A DNA stretch of 54,962 nt from Sphingomonas sp. AR_OL41 (lineage in GTDB: Bacteria; Pseudomonadota; Alphaproteobacteria; Sphingomonadales; Sphingomonadaceae), in assembly GCF_029911635.1 (NCBI RefSeq), contig NZ_JARYTI010000032.1, positions 1-54,962 of the forward strand. The letters are read 5' to 3'. The translations under genes were made by a program, and so were the position numbers. Every line of letters begins with the position of its first letter. The first letter of the stretch is position 1. The notes under the pieces are model-generated. The model had not been told where the DNA came from. It did no database searches and saw nothing but the letters and a program-made list of their open reading frames with translations. Of the stretch, positions 7,601 through 16,587 are shown in pieces.

Positions 7601-9141
7601 TGCGGCGTTCGTCGCTCGCCCTGTTCGCCTCGGCAGCTTTTGCTGCCTGGGCGAGCCCGGCGGCGGCGCAGGACTGCGCCGCGCTGGCCGGCCGCCATGC
7701 CGGATCGGTGGTGGTGACCGCCGCCACCCCGGTCGCCGCCGCGTCGGGCTGGGCGCCGCAGACCGACAGTTTCTACAAGCCGCTACCGATCACCGCGCCG
7801 ATCTGCCGCGTCGAGGGGACGATCGAAGGAACGATCGGTTTCGAGCTGTGGTTGCCCGCCGGCGACCGCTGGAACGGCCGGCTGCTCGGCGCGGGGGTCG
7901 GCGGCGATGCCGGCGTGTTCAACTATACCGATATGAGCCGCCGCATCGGCGAAGGCTTCGCCACCGTCACCACCGACAGCGGGCACAAGGCAAGCCAGGC
8001 GCACTGGATGATGCAGGCCAAGGCGCGGACCGATTACGAACATCGCGCGGTGCACCTCACCGCATTGGCGGCGAAGCGGCTCGTAACGCGCTATTACGGC
8101 AAGCCCAGCGCGCGGAGTTATTTCCTCGGCTGCTCGGGTGGGGGCCGTCAGGCGCTCAAGGAAATGCAGGTCTATCCGGGCGATTATGACGGCGTCGTCG
8201 CCGGCGCGCCGGGGCCGAACATGCCGCTCATCTCGGTGCGGATGATGTGGCTCTCGTTGCTGCAGAAGCACGATCCGCTGGGTGCGCTGGGCGATGCCGA
8301 CTGGGCGCTGTACGAGCGCGCCACCGTCGCGGATTGCGACGGGCTGGACGGCGTGAAGGACGGCGTGATCGAAAATCCGCGCCGCTGCGGCTTCAAGACG
8401 GCGACCTTGCTGTGCCCGCCGGGCCAGACGAGCGATTGCCTGTCGGCGCCGAAGCTGGCGATGCTGCAACGCATCATCGGGTCGATGCCCGACGAGGCCG
8501 GCCGCGCGATGGACAAGGGCCTGCTCGCCGGGGTGCGCACGCGGCCCGGCCCGCCCTCACCGCTGCTGCGTGCGATGTGGGGCGATGCCGTGTTTCACGA
8601 CGCGAACTGGAACGAGGACAGCTTCCAGCGCACGCGCGACCTGCTGCTGGTCAACCGCGCCATGCCGCAGTTGCGCGCCGATTCGGTCGCGGTTGCGCCG
8701 TTCATCCGGCGCGGCGGCAAGGCGATCATCTATCAGGGCTGGCAGGACCCCTCGGTCATCGCCGGGCCGACGATCGACTATTATCGCCACCTCGCCGCCG
8801 CCAATGGCGGGGAGGAGAAGCTCGCCGAGGCCGTGCGCCTGTTCATGGTGCCCGGCATGTACCATTGCCGCGGCGGACCGGGAGCCGACACTTTCGGCGG
8901 TTCCGGACAGGCAGCCGCGCCATCCGACCCGTCGCACGACATTTTGTGGGCGCTGATCGACTGGGTCGAGCACAAGCGCGCGCCGGATCGCATCGTCGCG
9001 ACACGGCTGGTCGCGGATCGCCCGCGCTTCACCCGCGCGCTGTGCGCCTTTCCGCAGAGCGCCGTTTATGACGGTGCCGGCAACACCGACGATGCCGGCG
9101 CCTTTGCATGCCGGCGCGATGCGCTGTTGCAGCGCGAATAG
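7600..9141 (+). CDS. Tannase / feruloyl-esterase family hydrolase, secreted
   Basis: A 513-residue protein with an N-terminal signal peptide (cleavage near AAAQ, 24). It shows the tannase-family CS-D-HC arrangement: nucleophile Ser179 in FLGCSGGGRQ preceded by Cys178, Asp383 in YQGWQDPS, and His422-Cys423 in PGMYHCRGG. The paired Cys are expected to form the family's disulfide beside the active site. An Asp-rich lid segment (DCDGLDGVKDGVIENP, about 245-260) matches the family's calcium-binding loop. The enzyme probably hydrolyses esters of phenolic acids (feruloyl, galloyl or terephthalate-like) in the periplasm. It is translationally coupled to the upstream TonB receptor, pointing to uptake and cleavage of one ligand. 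Confidence 0.9.
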   Translation: MRRSSLALFASAAFAAWASPAAAQDCAALAGRHAGSVVVTAATPVAAASGWAPQTDSFYKPLPITAPICRVEGTIEGTIGFELWLPAGDRWNGRLLGAGVGGDAGVFNYTDMSRRIGEGFATVTTDSGHKASQAHWMMQAKARTDYEHRAVHLTALAAKRLVTRYYGKPSARSYFLGCSGGGRQALKEMQVYPGDYDGVVAGAPGPNMPLISVRMMWLSLLQKHDPLGALGDADWALYERATVADCDGLDGVKDGVIENPRRCGFKTATLLCPPGQTSDCLSAPKLAMLQRIIGSMPDEAGRAMDKGLLAGVRTRPGPPSPLLRAMWGDAVFHDANWNEDSFQRTRDLLLVNRAMPQLRADSVAVAPFIRRGGKAIIYQGWQDPSVIAGPTIDYYRHLAAANGGEEKLAEAVRLFMVPGMYHCRGGPGADTFGGSGQAAAPSDPSHDILWALIDWVEHKRAPDRIVATRLVADRPRFTRALCAFPQSAVYDGAGNTDDAGAFACRRDALLQRE

Positions 9142-9393
9142 GGCGAGACCACCGCGCACGCTTTGCAACGCCGGCGCGGCGGCGACGCGCACCCTGTCGA
9201 CCCCGCAGTCCCCCGCGGATCGCGACCGCTCGCCGCCTCGCGCCGGCGCGCGCGCAATGCCCCGCGCCGGGCCACCGATACGGAATGTTGCCTAATATAA
9301 TCGTTGCAATCATCCACTAATAATGTTCTTATCCTTTCCGTGCCCGACAGCCGCCCTTCTCTGAGGCGGAGCGGAAGCGGAGAGGAAGGCCGA

Positions 9394-11160
9394 ATGGCGT
9401 CTGGGCGATTTCATCGGGCTGCGCGGATCGCCGGCGCTCTCGCCGGCATCAGCGTCGTCGCGAGCGCCGCGATCGCCGGCCCCGAAGTTTCCGATCCCGA
9501 CACCGTGCGCAGTTCGAGCTACGTCGCCGTGCGCGACGGCACCCGGCTTGCCGTCAATGTCTATCGTCCCGCCAAAGACGGCGTGGCGCGTGACGGCCGC
9601 TTCCCGATCGTCTTTGCCTTCACCCCCTATCGCGCGCGCTATTTCGATAAGGATGGCCATCTCGTCGACATGATCGACCAACCCGTTTTCGGGCTGCGCG
9701 ATCTCGTCCATGCCGGCTATGTCGTTGCCACCGCCGATGTGCGCGGCAAGGGTGCATCGTTCGGCGCGCGGCGTGGTTTCCTCGACCAGACCGAGGCGCA
9801 TGACGGCTATGACCTGGTGCAGTGGCTCGCGGCCAAACCATGGTCGACGGGCAAGGTCGGGATCGTCGGTTGTTCCTATCTCGGCGGCTCGGCAATGTTG
9901 GTTGCCGGCACGTTGCCGCCGGCGTTGCGCGCGGTGTTCGCGGGCGCGACCGACATCGACAAATATAGCTTCGTTCGCCAGGGCGGCATCACCGCGCAGT
10001 TCAACACCCGACCCGACGAACCGCCCGAGGTCGACCTCGCCAGCGTGCCGGTCGATGGCGACAGCGGCGGCGCGCTGCTCAAGGCGGCGGTGGCGCAGCA
10101 TGCCGGCAACACGCCAATGGCGAAATTGTGGGCGACGATGCCCTATCGCGACAGCGTCTCGCCGCTGACGCACAACCGTTTCTGGGCTGAGGTCGGCCCG
10201 TACACCCACCTCAAGGCGCTGCGCAGCAAGCAGCTCGCCTGGTATCTGTGGGGCAATTGGGAAGACGAGCCGACCGAGCAGATGATCCTGGCGGCGGGCA
10301 ATCTCGACGCCAAGCTGAGCATCGGCGCGGGCAGCCACTGCGTTCCGCCCACCGTGTTCAGCATCACCGGCGAGGAGCGGCGCTTCTTCGATCATTATCT
10401 GAAGGGCGTGAACAACGGCATCGAGCGGGAGCTGCGCTACGCCTGGTATCGCGAGGCGCCCGGCGGCACCGGCACGATGGTGCGCTCGGCGACATTGCCG
10501 GGCGTTGGCGTGACGCGGACCGCTTTCTATCTTTCAGGCGCGCCGAACGACGCGCCCGCCAGCGTCGACAATGGCAGCCTGGCGACCGCCCTGCCCGCGG
10601 CAAAGCCCGCCACCTTCAAGGTCGACTATAATGTCGGCACCGGCGAATATTTCGCCTTCTGGCCGCCGGTGCTCGACGGCAAGGGCCTGACCTATAGCAG
10701 CGCGCCGCTGGTCCGCGAGGCGCGCATGACGGGCTATCCGGTCGCACGGATCACGGCCGCGCTCGACCGGACCGACGCCAACCTGTTCGTCTATCTCGAG
10801 GACGTCGCGCCGGACGGCACGGCGCATATGGTGTCGTTCGCGCGGCTCGCCGCGTCGCATCGCAAGCTCTCAACGGCGCCCTATGCGCGGCTCGGCCTGC
10901 CCTATCATTCGGGGCTCGCCGCCGATGTCGCGCCGATGATCCCGGGCAAGCCCGCCGATTTCACCATGTCGATGTCGCCGCGCGCCTACAGCTTCGCGGC
11001 CGGGCACCGGCTGCGCGTGACGCTGACCGGCGCCGACCCGCGCCAGCGCAACCTCGCGCAGATCAGGCAGGACCCGCCGCCCTTGTTCTCCATCGCGCAG
11101 GGCGGCGCGGCGGCATCGCGCATCGACATTCCGTTCAACACGAAACCGGCGTTCCGCTGA
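9394..11160 (+). CDS. CocE/NonD-type (S15) hydrolase, secreted
   Basis: A 588-residue protein from the ATG at 9394, which has an AGGAAGG ribosome site; the open frame reaches 90 bp further upstream without a ribosome site. A signal peptide (MASGRFHRAARIAGALAGIS...) is followed by the X-Pro dipeptidyl-peptidase S15 / CocE alpha/beta-hydrolase domain with nucleophile Ser161 in GCSYLGG and the ATADVRGKG segment. The jelly-roll C-terminal domain is seen from about residue 350 to 585 (AARITAALDRTDANLFVYLE). CocE-type enzymes cleave esters such as cocaine, and other members act on amides. Here it lies between two TonB receptors and a tannase-like enzyme, so an ester linked to the same imported molecule is plausible. 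A 252-bp gap separates it from the tannase gene, so it may have its own promoter. Confidence 0.88.
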   Translation: MASGRFHRAARIAGALAGISVVASAAIAGPEVSDPDTVRSSSYVAVRDGTRLAVNVYRPAKDGVARDGRFPIVFAFTPYRARYFDKDGHLVDMIDQPVFGLRDLVHAGYVVATADVRGKGASFGARRGFLDQTEAHDGYDLVQWLAAKPWSTGKVGIVGCSYLGGSAMLVAGTLPPALRAVFAGATDIDKYSFVRQGGITAQFNTRPDEPPEVDLASVPVDGDSGGALLKAAVAQHAGNTPMAKLWATMPYRDSVSPLTHNRFWAEVGPYTHLKALRSKQLAWYLWGNWEDEPTEQMILAAGNLDAKLSIGAGSHCVPPTVFSITGEERRFFDHYLKGVNNGIERELRYAWYREAPGGTGTMVRSATLPGVGVTRTAFYLSGAPNDAPASVDNGSLATALPAAKPATFKVDYNVGTGEYFAFWPPVLDGKGLTYSSAPLVREARMTGYPVARITAALDRTDANLFVYLEDVAPDGTAHMVSFARLAASHRKLSTAPYARLGLPYHSGLAADVAPMIPGKPADFTMSMSPRAYSFAAGHRLRVTLTGADPRQRNLAQIRQDPPPLFSIAQGGAAASRIDIPFNTKPAFR

Positions 11161-11192
11161 TCACAAGCGGAAGCAACCAAGGGGAGGCTAGA

Positions 11193-13895
11193 ATGACTTA
11201 TTTGACGGCAAGGACGGCAATGCGCTGCGGCGTCGGGCTGACGGCATTGATCTTCGCATCGGCAGCGATGGCGCAGGACAAGCCCGCCCCGACGACCGAT
11301 ACCGCGGTTGCCGGGCCGACCACGGTGGATGCGCCGGCGAGCGGCGACGTCGTCGTCACGGGCAGCCGCATCCGCGGTGCGGCACCCGTCGGGTCTAGCG
11401 TCATCGCGATCGACCGGTCGGCGATCGAGGCATCCGGCGCGGTCACCACCGATCGGTTGATCAAGGAAATCCCGCAGGTCTTCGATCTCGGCACCTCGGA
11501 AAATTCGCGCGGCCAGTCGGGCGGCAGCAACAACATCACCTTCGGCAACGCGATCAACATTCGCGGTATCGGGCCCTATGCGACGCTGACGCTGATCGAC
11601 GGTCACCGCGCGGTCGACAACAGCCGCTCGGTCGATCCGTCGGTCATCCCCTCGCTCGGCCTCGAACGCGTCGAGGTCATCGCAGACGGTGCCTCGGCGG
11701 TCTATGGTTCCGACGCCGTCGCCGGCGTGGTCAACCTCATCCCGCGGCGCAATCTCAACGGCGTCGAGATGCTGGCCCGCGCCGGCATCGCCAAGGATTT
11801 CTACGAGGAGCAGTTCGGCGTCGTCGCGGGCAAGAAGGGCGATTGGGGCCAGGTGATGCTGGCCTATGAACATGTCTATCGCAGCAACCTCAACGGCGAC
11901 GATCGCGCCTTTTTCCGCTCGAACCAGACATCGTCCGGCGGCCACGACTATCGCACGACCCTGTGCGACCCGGGCACGATCACCGTCGGCGGCGTGACCT
12001 ATCCGATCCCGGCGGGCGGCGTTACCGCTGCCAATATCGGCTCGCTCGTCGCCGGCCCGGCCAACAAGTGCGAAGGGTTCAACGGCCAGGACCTGATCCC
12101 GCAGACCAAATATGACAGCATCAACGGCACCGCGACCGTCCACATTGCCGACTGGCTCGATTTCGTCGGCGACGGTTACTGGTCGAAGCGCAGCTTCTCC
12201 CACCTCAACGGTTACAGCGGCACCACCGTCACCGTGCCGACCACCAACGCGTTCTTCGTGCGGCCGACCGGTACCGTCGGCACCGAAACCGTCGGCGTCC
12301 GGCTCGACGACCTGCCCAACGGCGTCTCCTATGGCTTTACGCGGACGTGGCAGGTGACCGGCGGACTGCGCGCCAAACTGGGCGATTGGCAGATCGGCAC
12401 GCAGATCAGCTACGGCCGCGGTCGCGACGAATCCAATACCTTTACCGGCATCAATACACCTGCCCTGACGGCCGCGCTGGCCAGCAGCAACCCGGCGACC
12501 GCGTTCGACCCCTATGGCCTGCACCGCACCAGCGCGGCGACGCTGGCGGCGATCAACGACCAGATCTTCCTCGCGCCGACGCTGTCGCGGATGACCGATA
12601 TCCAGACGACGATCAACGGCACGCTGTTCCACCTGCCCGGTGGCGGCGTGAAGCTCGCCGCGGGTTACGAGCATTTCTACGAGCGGGTCGATCTCGGCTC
12701 GGCGCGCGGCGGCCCGACCACGCCCTTGACCTATCGCACTTTCAATCGCGCGGTGGACTCGGCCTATGCCGAACTGCTCGTGCCGGTGTTCGGCGCGGCC
12801 AATGCCACCGCCGGGCTGCAACGGCTCGAGCTGAGCGCGGCGGTGCGCTACGACAAATATAGCGACGTCGGAAAGACCACCAATCCCAAGATCGGGGTGA
12901 ACTGGTCGCCGGTGCAGCATCTGGTGCTGCGCGGCAGCTACGGCACGTCGTTCCGCGCGCCGCTCTTCTCGCAAATCTATGGCAACAGCTCGAACTTCTT
13001 CGTCCAGTCCTATTCCGATCCCACGCTGGGCGGCGCGATCGTCCAGGGCGTTGCCCTATCGGGCGGCAACCTCGCGCTGAAGCCGGAAACTGCCAAGACC
13101 TATTCGTTCGGCGCCGACTGGGACCCGCTGCCCGGGGCACGCTTCAGCGTGACCTACTGGCATGTCGACTATAAGGGGCAGGTCAACACCTACCTCGCCG
13201 ACCTGGCGATCCTGAGCAAGGAATCGCAGCTTGCCGGCACCGGCGTGATCCTGCGCGTGGCTGACGCTGCGGCGCGCGTCGCGCAGCTCCAGGCGGCCGG
13301 CATCACGGTTGCGCGCGGCGTGATACCCAATCCGGTCACCTTGTTCGTCGACGGCCGCACGCAGAATCTCGACCGCTCGATCACCAGCGGCCTCGACTTC
13401 GTCGCGGCCTATGGCTTCGACACCGGCAAGCTCGGCCATATCGCGATCAACGCCAACGCGACCTACATCCTCAGCTACAAGACGGCGCTCAGCAGCGGCG
13501 CGACACCGACCAACCGGCTCAACACGATCTTCAACCCGCTGCGCTTCAAGGGCCGGGCGAGCATCTATTGGGATCCGTCGCGCGTCATTAACGGCCGCCT
13601 GACGGTCAATTATGTCAACGGCTATGACAACAACACGCTGCCCGCCGGTGCCGTGCAGAAGGTCGGCGCCTATACCACGGTCGATGCCGGCGTGACCTTC
13701 AACATCGGCAACCCGGAGCCAACCAACCTGATCGACGGTGGGCTCTCACTGAGCATCGACGTGCTCAACCTGCTCGACAAGGACCCACCCTATGTCGATT
13801 TCGCCCCGACGGTGAACGGCAGCGGCGGCTATGACGCGACCGCCGCCAACCCGGTCGGCCGCGAATTCGCAGTCACGCTGCGCAAGAAGTTCTGA
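11193..13895 (+). CDS. TonB-dependent outer-membrane receptor
   Basis: A 900-residue receptor. It has a signal peptide ending at ...FASAAMAQ (about 28) and GDVVVTGSRIRG (51-62) at the start of the plug. The plug holds INIRGIGPYATLTLIDGHR and the conserved ADGASAVYGSDAVAGVVNL, the barrel follows with LKPETAKTYSFGADW, and the last residue is Phe (RKKF). It is clearly a paralogue of the receptor at 4922, since long stretches match, but with different loops, so the two may bind related ligands. It follows the S15 hydrolase by 32 bp with an AGGGGAGG-like ribosome site and is the last gene before a strong terminator. Confidence 0.93.
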   Translation: MTYLTARTAMRCGVGLTALIFASAAMAQDKPAPTTDTAVAGPTTVDAPASGDVVVTGSRIRGAAPVGSSVIAIDRSAIEASGAVTTDRLIKEIPQVFDLGTSENSRGQSGGSNNITFGNAINIRGIGPYATLTLIDGHRAVDNSRSVDPSVIPSLGLERVEVIADGASAVYGSDAVAGVVNLIPRRNLNGVEMLARAGIAKDFYEEQFGVVAGKKGDWGQVMLAYEHVYRSNLNGDDRAFFRSNQTSSGGHDYRTTLCDPGTITVGGVTYPIPAGGVTAANIGSLVAGPANKCEGFNGQDLIPQTKYDSINGTATVHIADWLDFVGDGYWSKRSFSHLNGYSGTTVTVPTTNAFFVRPTGTVGTETVGVRLDDLPNGVSYGFTRTWQVTGGLRAKLGDWQIGTQISYGRGRDESNTFTGINTPALTAALASSNPATAFDPYGLHRTSAATLAAINDQIFLAPTLSRMTDIQTTINGTLFHLPGGGVKLAAGYEHFYERVDLGSARGGPTTPLTYRTFNRAVDSAYAELLVPVFGAANATAGLQRLELSAAVRYDKYSDVGKTTNPKIGVNWSPVQHLVLRGSYGTSFRAPLFSQIYGNSSNFFVQSYSDPTLGGAIVQGVALSGGNLALKPETAKTYSFGADWDPLPGARFSVTYWHVDYKGQVNTYLADLAILSKESQLAGTGVILRVADAAARVAQLQAAGITVARGVIPNPVTLFVDGRTQNLDRSITSGLDFVAAYGFDTGKLGHIAINANATYILSYKTALSSGATPTNRLNTIFNPLRFKGRASIYWDPSRVINGRLTVNYVNGYDNNTLPAGAVQKVGAYTTVDAGVTFNIGNPEPTNLIDGGLSLSIDVLNLLDKDPPYVDFAPTVNGSGGYDATAANPVGREFAVTLRKKF

Positions 13896-13907
13896 GCGGG
13901 GCATAGG

Positions 13908-13955
13908 GCGGCGCCGGCACTTCCCAACGGGAAGGGTCGGCGCCGCTCTTTTTTT
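13908..13955 (+). terminator. Rho-independent terminator after second TonB receptor
   Basis: A long hairpin pairs 13908-13918 with 13936-13946 (11 bp, one G-T), with CTTCCC/GGGAAG continuing the stem around an AAC loop. A run of seven T (13949-13955) follows. It starts 12 bp after the receptor stop and ends the plus-strand transcript. Confidence 0.85.
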
Positions 13956-14190
13956 CAGAAGCCTTTGGTGGAGGGCCGACGACACTTCTGCGATAACCGA
14001 CGCCATGTTCGTTATCTACGATGAGCTGCGAGCCGAACATGTCACCGAGTTCGCCACTATAGCGGGATGACCCGTTCGGGTGATTCCGACCGATGCCACG
14101 CCGCTCTAAGGACGAGCCGCGGCAATGCCTCGGCGGACGCTCAGCCGAAACCCGGCGCTGGACGTATCGCCGGCCGAGGGGAAATGGCTC
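13956..14190. other. Intergenic space between convergent units
   Basis: The 235 bp between the terminator and the 3' end of the minus-strand operon hold only a 21-codon plus-strand frame (14005-14070, MFVIYDELRAEH...) without a convincing ribosome site. I see no recognisable gene or repeat. Confidence 0.5.
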
Positions 14191-16587
14191 TCAGGCCTGA
14201 TGTCCGACTGAGTTTGCGGCGCCGCGACGTGCTGCCGCCTGGGTAACCGGCCCGTCGAGAAACGCGGCCGCGCGGCGTTCCAGTTCTTCGCCGGCGGACG
14301 GATCGGCGACATAATTGTCGATGCCGAGTTCGAGCACGGCAAAGCCCGCCTCGCGCAGCGCGCGCAGCACCAGCGGATCGGCGTCGGACAGCGCCATCAC
14401 GCCATCGACCTGATGCAACTGCGCTTCCTTGACATACCAGGCGCCGGCCCAGGTCGGCATGCGCAGCTCGTCGCCCATCGTGACGAAGCGCGCGGCGAGC
14501 GCACGCATCGGATCGCGCCCGCGGTCATGGTGGCGGATATAACCGTCGGCGGCGAGCGCGAGATACATCGACCAGACGAACACCGCGCCGTGGCTTTCCT
14601 CCCAGCGCTGGTAGAAGCTCATGTCGCTCCACAAGCCGCGCCCGACGAACATCAGGCGCAGGCGCTCGCCCGGACAGGCCGCCTCGCGCGCCGCCACGCG
14701 TTCGACGACCTCGTCGTGGAACGCCTTGGCGGCGTCGCGCGCCCAGGGTGTGCCGCGATGCCATTGCGGCACCATCGTCGCGGGCATGGTGTCGACCACT
14801 CCGACCGGGACCGGCACGGTCGCCGCAATCAGGTCGCGCGTACGACGGTAATAATCTTCCTGCTCGTTGACGAGGTCCATGATCTGCTCGAACGCGGCGG
14901 CGTCGAAGCGGCGCCCGGTCTGGACTTCCAGCTCGGCGATCGAATGGCGCAGCTCGGCCTCCATCAGGTCGAGCCGTTCGGGCTCGATCACCTCGTCCCA
15001 GCGCGCGGCGAGGCCGTCCCACCAGTCGATCGGGATCTCCCAGCGGCTCTCGATGCTGCGCTCGAAGGTTTGCAGCGTGGCGCCGGCCGCCGACGCCCAG
15101 GCCTGGAACAGCGCCGGGGTGGCGTCGCTCGACAGCACGGCGGAGACCGCATCGGGCCGGGGTACGCCGCCCCATGGCGCCAGCGCATCGTCGTCATCGA
15201 ACACCGCGGCGACGCCCTGCGCGCTGTACGCCTCCGTCGTGCTGGGCAGGCCATGCGCCTCGAGCAGCCCGGCATAACGCTCGCCCTGCTGCTTGGCGGC
15301 GACGATCGACGCCCACCATTGGTTGACCACGAACGGGATGCCCATCGCGCGCAGGCACTCCTGCGGGGTATTGGCATTGACCATCATGAACGGCGCGCCC
15401 CCGGCGACGGCGGCGCGGACGCCGGCGAACCATGCGCGCTGATAGGCGCCGAAATCGGCGACCGCCGTGAGCGACTTGCGGCTGCGGCGCGGCGCGGGCG
15501 GGCGCGGGGCTGCGTCCTCCTTCGGCGGCGGCATATCGAGCGTATGGCCCGGATCGACCAGCTCGACCGCCACGCCGGCTGCCGCAGCGGCGGCGCGCAA
15601 GGCCTGTGCCTGCCACGGTGCGCTCTCGTCACCCTCGCCGATGACATAGACGATACGCGCCTCACGCTCCTTCGCGCGGGCGACCAGCCGTGCGGCGCGC
15701 GCGGCGATGTCGGCAAAGGGCCCCGACCAGGGTGCGAGGGTCGAGCGGGCCAGCGCATCGACCGGATCGATCGTCGCATCGAGCGGGCGGGCGGCGCGAT
15801 CCTCGCCCCAGCCATGGTCCTCGCCCACGACCAGCAGGCCGCGCGCTTCGAGCGCCGCGATCGAGTCGGACCGCTCGGGCAGGCTGCCGCCCAGCACGAC
15901 CCGCTCCCCCGGCACTGGCTCGAACGTCGCAGCGCCCGCGCTTACGTTATCGAGCAGCCTTACGGCGTCCCGGGGATCGAGCATCGCCGTGGCCGCAATG
16001 ATGCGATGCGCCGCGGCACCGCCGATCAGCCCGGCAGGCCGTAGCGCCATCACACGCGCAACCGCCGCGCGCAGCGCGAGACCCTCGGCGATCGCCTCGA
16101 CAAGGCGCGGTTCGTGACCACCAAGCGTGGCGAGCCAGGCGAGCGCCTGGCGAATGCGCAGCGCGTTGTACCGCGCGGTCGCCGGCCGGTCGGTCGTCAG
16201 CAGGTCGACAAAGGCGACCGGCGGCAAGGCCATCGCGCCGCAGCGGCCCAGTTCGCGCAGCGTTGCGAAGAGCTGGGGCTGTTCGTTATCGGTATGCGAG
16301 ATCAGCAGGGCATCTTCCGCCGGCAAGGCAGCGATCGCGCCGAGCAGACGCCGGCCGCGCGAGCCGAGGCTCTCGCGGCTGATCAGCGCATCGATTTCGG
16401 GGTGATCCTCGGACGCGCCCGGCACCAGCCTGATCGCCTGATAACCGAAGGCGCGGACCATTTCCTGCGGCAGATCGGCGCCGAGCGTCCACACCACGCG
16501 CTTGCCCTGGGGACGCGCCGCCGCCGCAATGCCGCGCGCGTTCTGCGCGGCGGCTTCGAGCGCGGCGAGCGCCTCGGTCGGCGTCAC
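14191..16587 (-). CDS. Fused double 2-hydroxyacyl-CoA dehydratase-like protein lacking cluster cysteines
   Basis: A 798-residue protein starting at GTG in a GTGA overlap with the preceding CoA-transferase stop. Two domains of the 2-hydroxyacyl-CoA dehydratase D-component / benzoyl-CoA reductase BcrB-BcrC type (HgdA/HgdB, FldB/FldC family) are fused: residues about 30-345 (LPQEMVRAFGYQAIRL, VVLGGSLPERSDSIAALEAR, GLLVVGEDHGWGEDR) and about 375-780 (NTPQECLRAMGIPFVVNQWW, RLMFVGRGLWSD, HQVDGVMALSDADP, VLELGIDNY), joined by a Pro-rich linker at 353-370. Normally these are separate subunits, each holding a [4Fe-4S] cluster on three Cys. Here only Cys116, Cys411 and Cys638 exist, and the usual ligand positions read HTDNEQ, EGDESA, SSDATP and LSDADP. 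No ATPase activator (HgdC type) is in the window. I therefore infer a cluster-free relative with a changed or structural role. It ends the TRAP/CoA-transferase operon. Confidence 0.8.
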   Translation of the reverse strand: MTPTEALAALEAAAQNARGIAAAARPQGKRVVWTLGADLPQEMVRAFGYQAIRLVPGASEDHPEIDALISRESLGSRGRRLLGAIAALPAEDALLISHTDNEQPQLFATLRELGRCGAMALPPVAFVDLLTTDRPATARYNALRIRQALAWLATLGGHEPRLVEAIAEGLALRAAVARVMALRPAGLIGGAAAHRIIAATAMLDPRDAVRLLDNVSAGAATFEPVPGERVVLGGSLPERSDSIAALEARGLLVVGEDHGWGEDRAARPLDATIDPVDALARSTLAPWSGPFADIAARAARLVARAKEREARIVYVIGEGDESAPWQAQALRAAAAAAGVAVELVDPGHTLDMPPPKEDAAPRPPAPRRSRKSLTAVADFGAYQRAWFAGVRAAVAGGAPFMMVNANTPQECLRAMGIPFVVNQWWASIVAAKQQGERYAGLLEAHGLPSTTEAYSAQGVAAVFDDDDALAPWGGVPRPDAVSAVLSSDATPALFQAWASAAGATLQTFERSIESRWEIPIDWWDGLAARWDEVIEPERLDLMEAELRHSIAELEVQTGRRFDAAAFEQIMDLVNEQEDYYRRTRDLIAATVPVPVGVVDTMPATMVPQWHRGTPWARDAAKAFHDEVVERVAAREAACPGERLRLMFVGRGLWSDMSFYQRWEESHGAVFVWSMYLALAADGYIRHHDRGRDPMRALAARFVTMGDELRMPTWAGAWYVKEAQLHQVDGVMALSDADPLVLRALREAGFAVLELGIDNYVADPSAGEELERRAAAFLDGPVTQAAARRGAANSVGHQA

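Noticed and set aside
10986..12974. 662-codon open frame on the minus strand
   Set aside because: It lies opposite the second TonB receptor, and its product is Arg/Ala/Asp-rich without any family pattern; a GC-driven antisense shadow.
14005..14070. 21-codon frame MFVIYDELRAEH...
   Set aside because: Looks protein-like but is too short, has no clear ribosome site and no family I recognise.
14413..16044. 543-codon plus-strand open frame
   Set aside because: Opposite the dehydratase-like gene; composition typical of antisense frames, no motifs.
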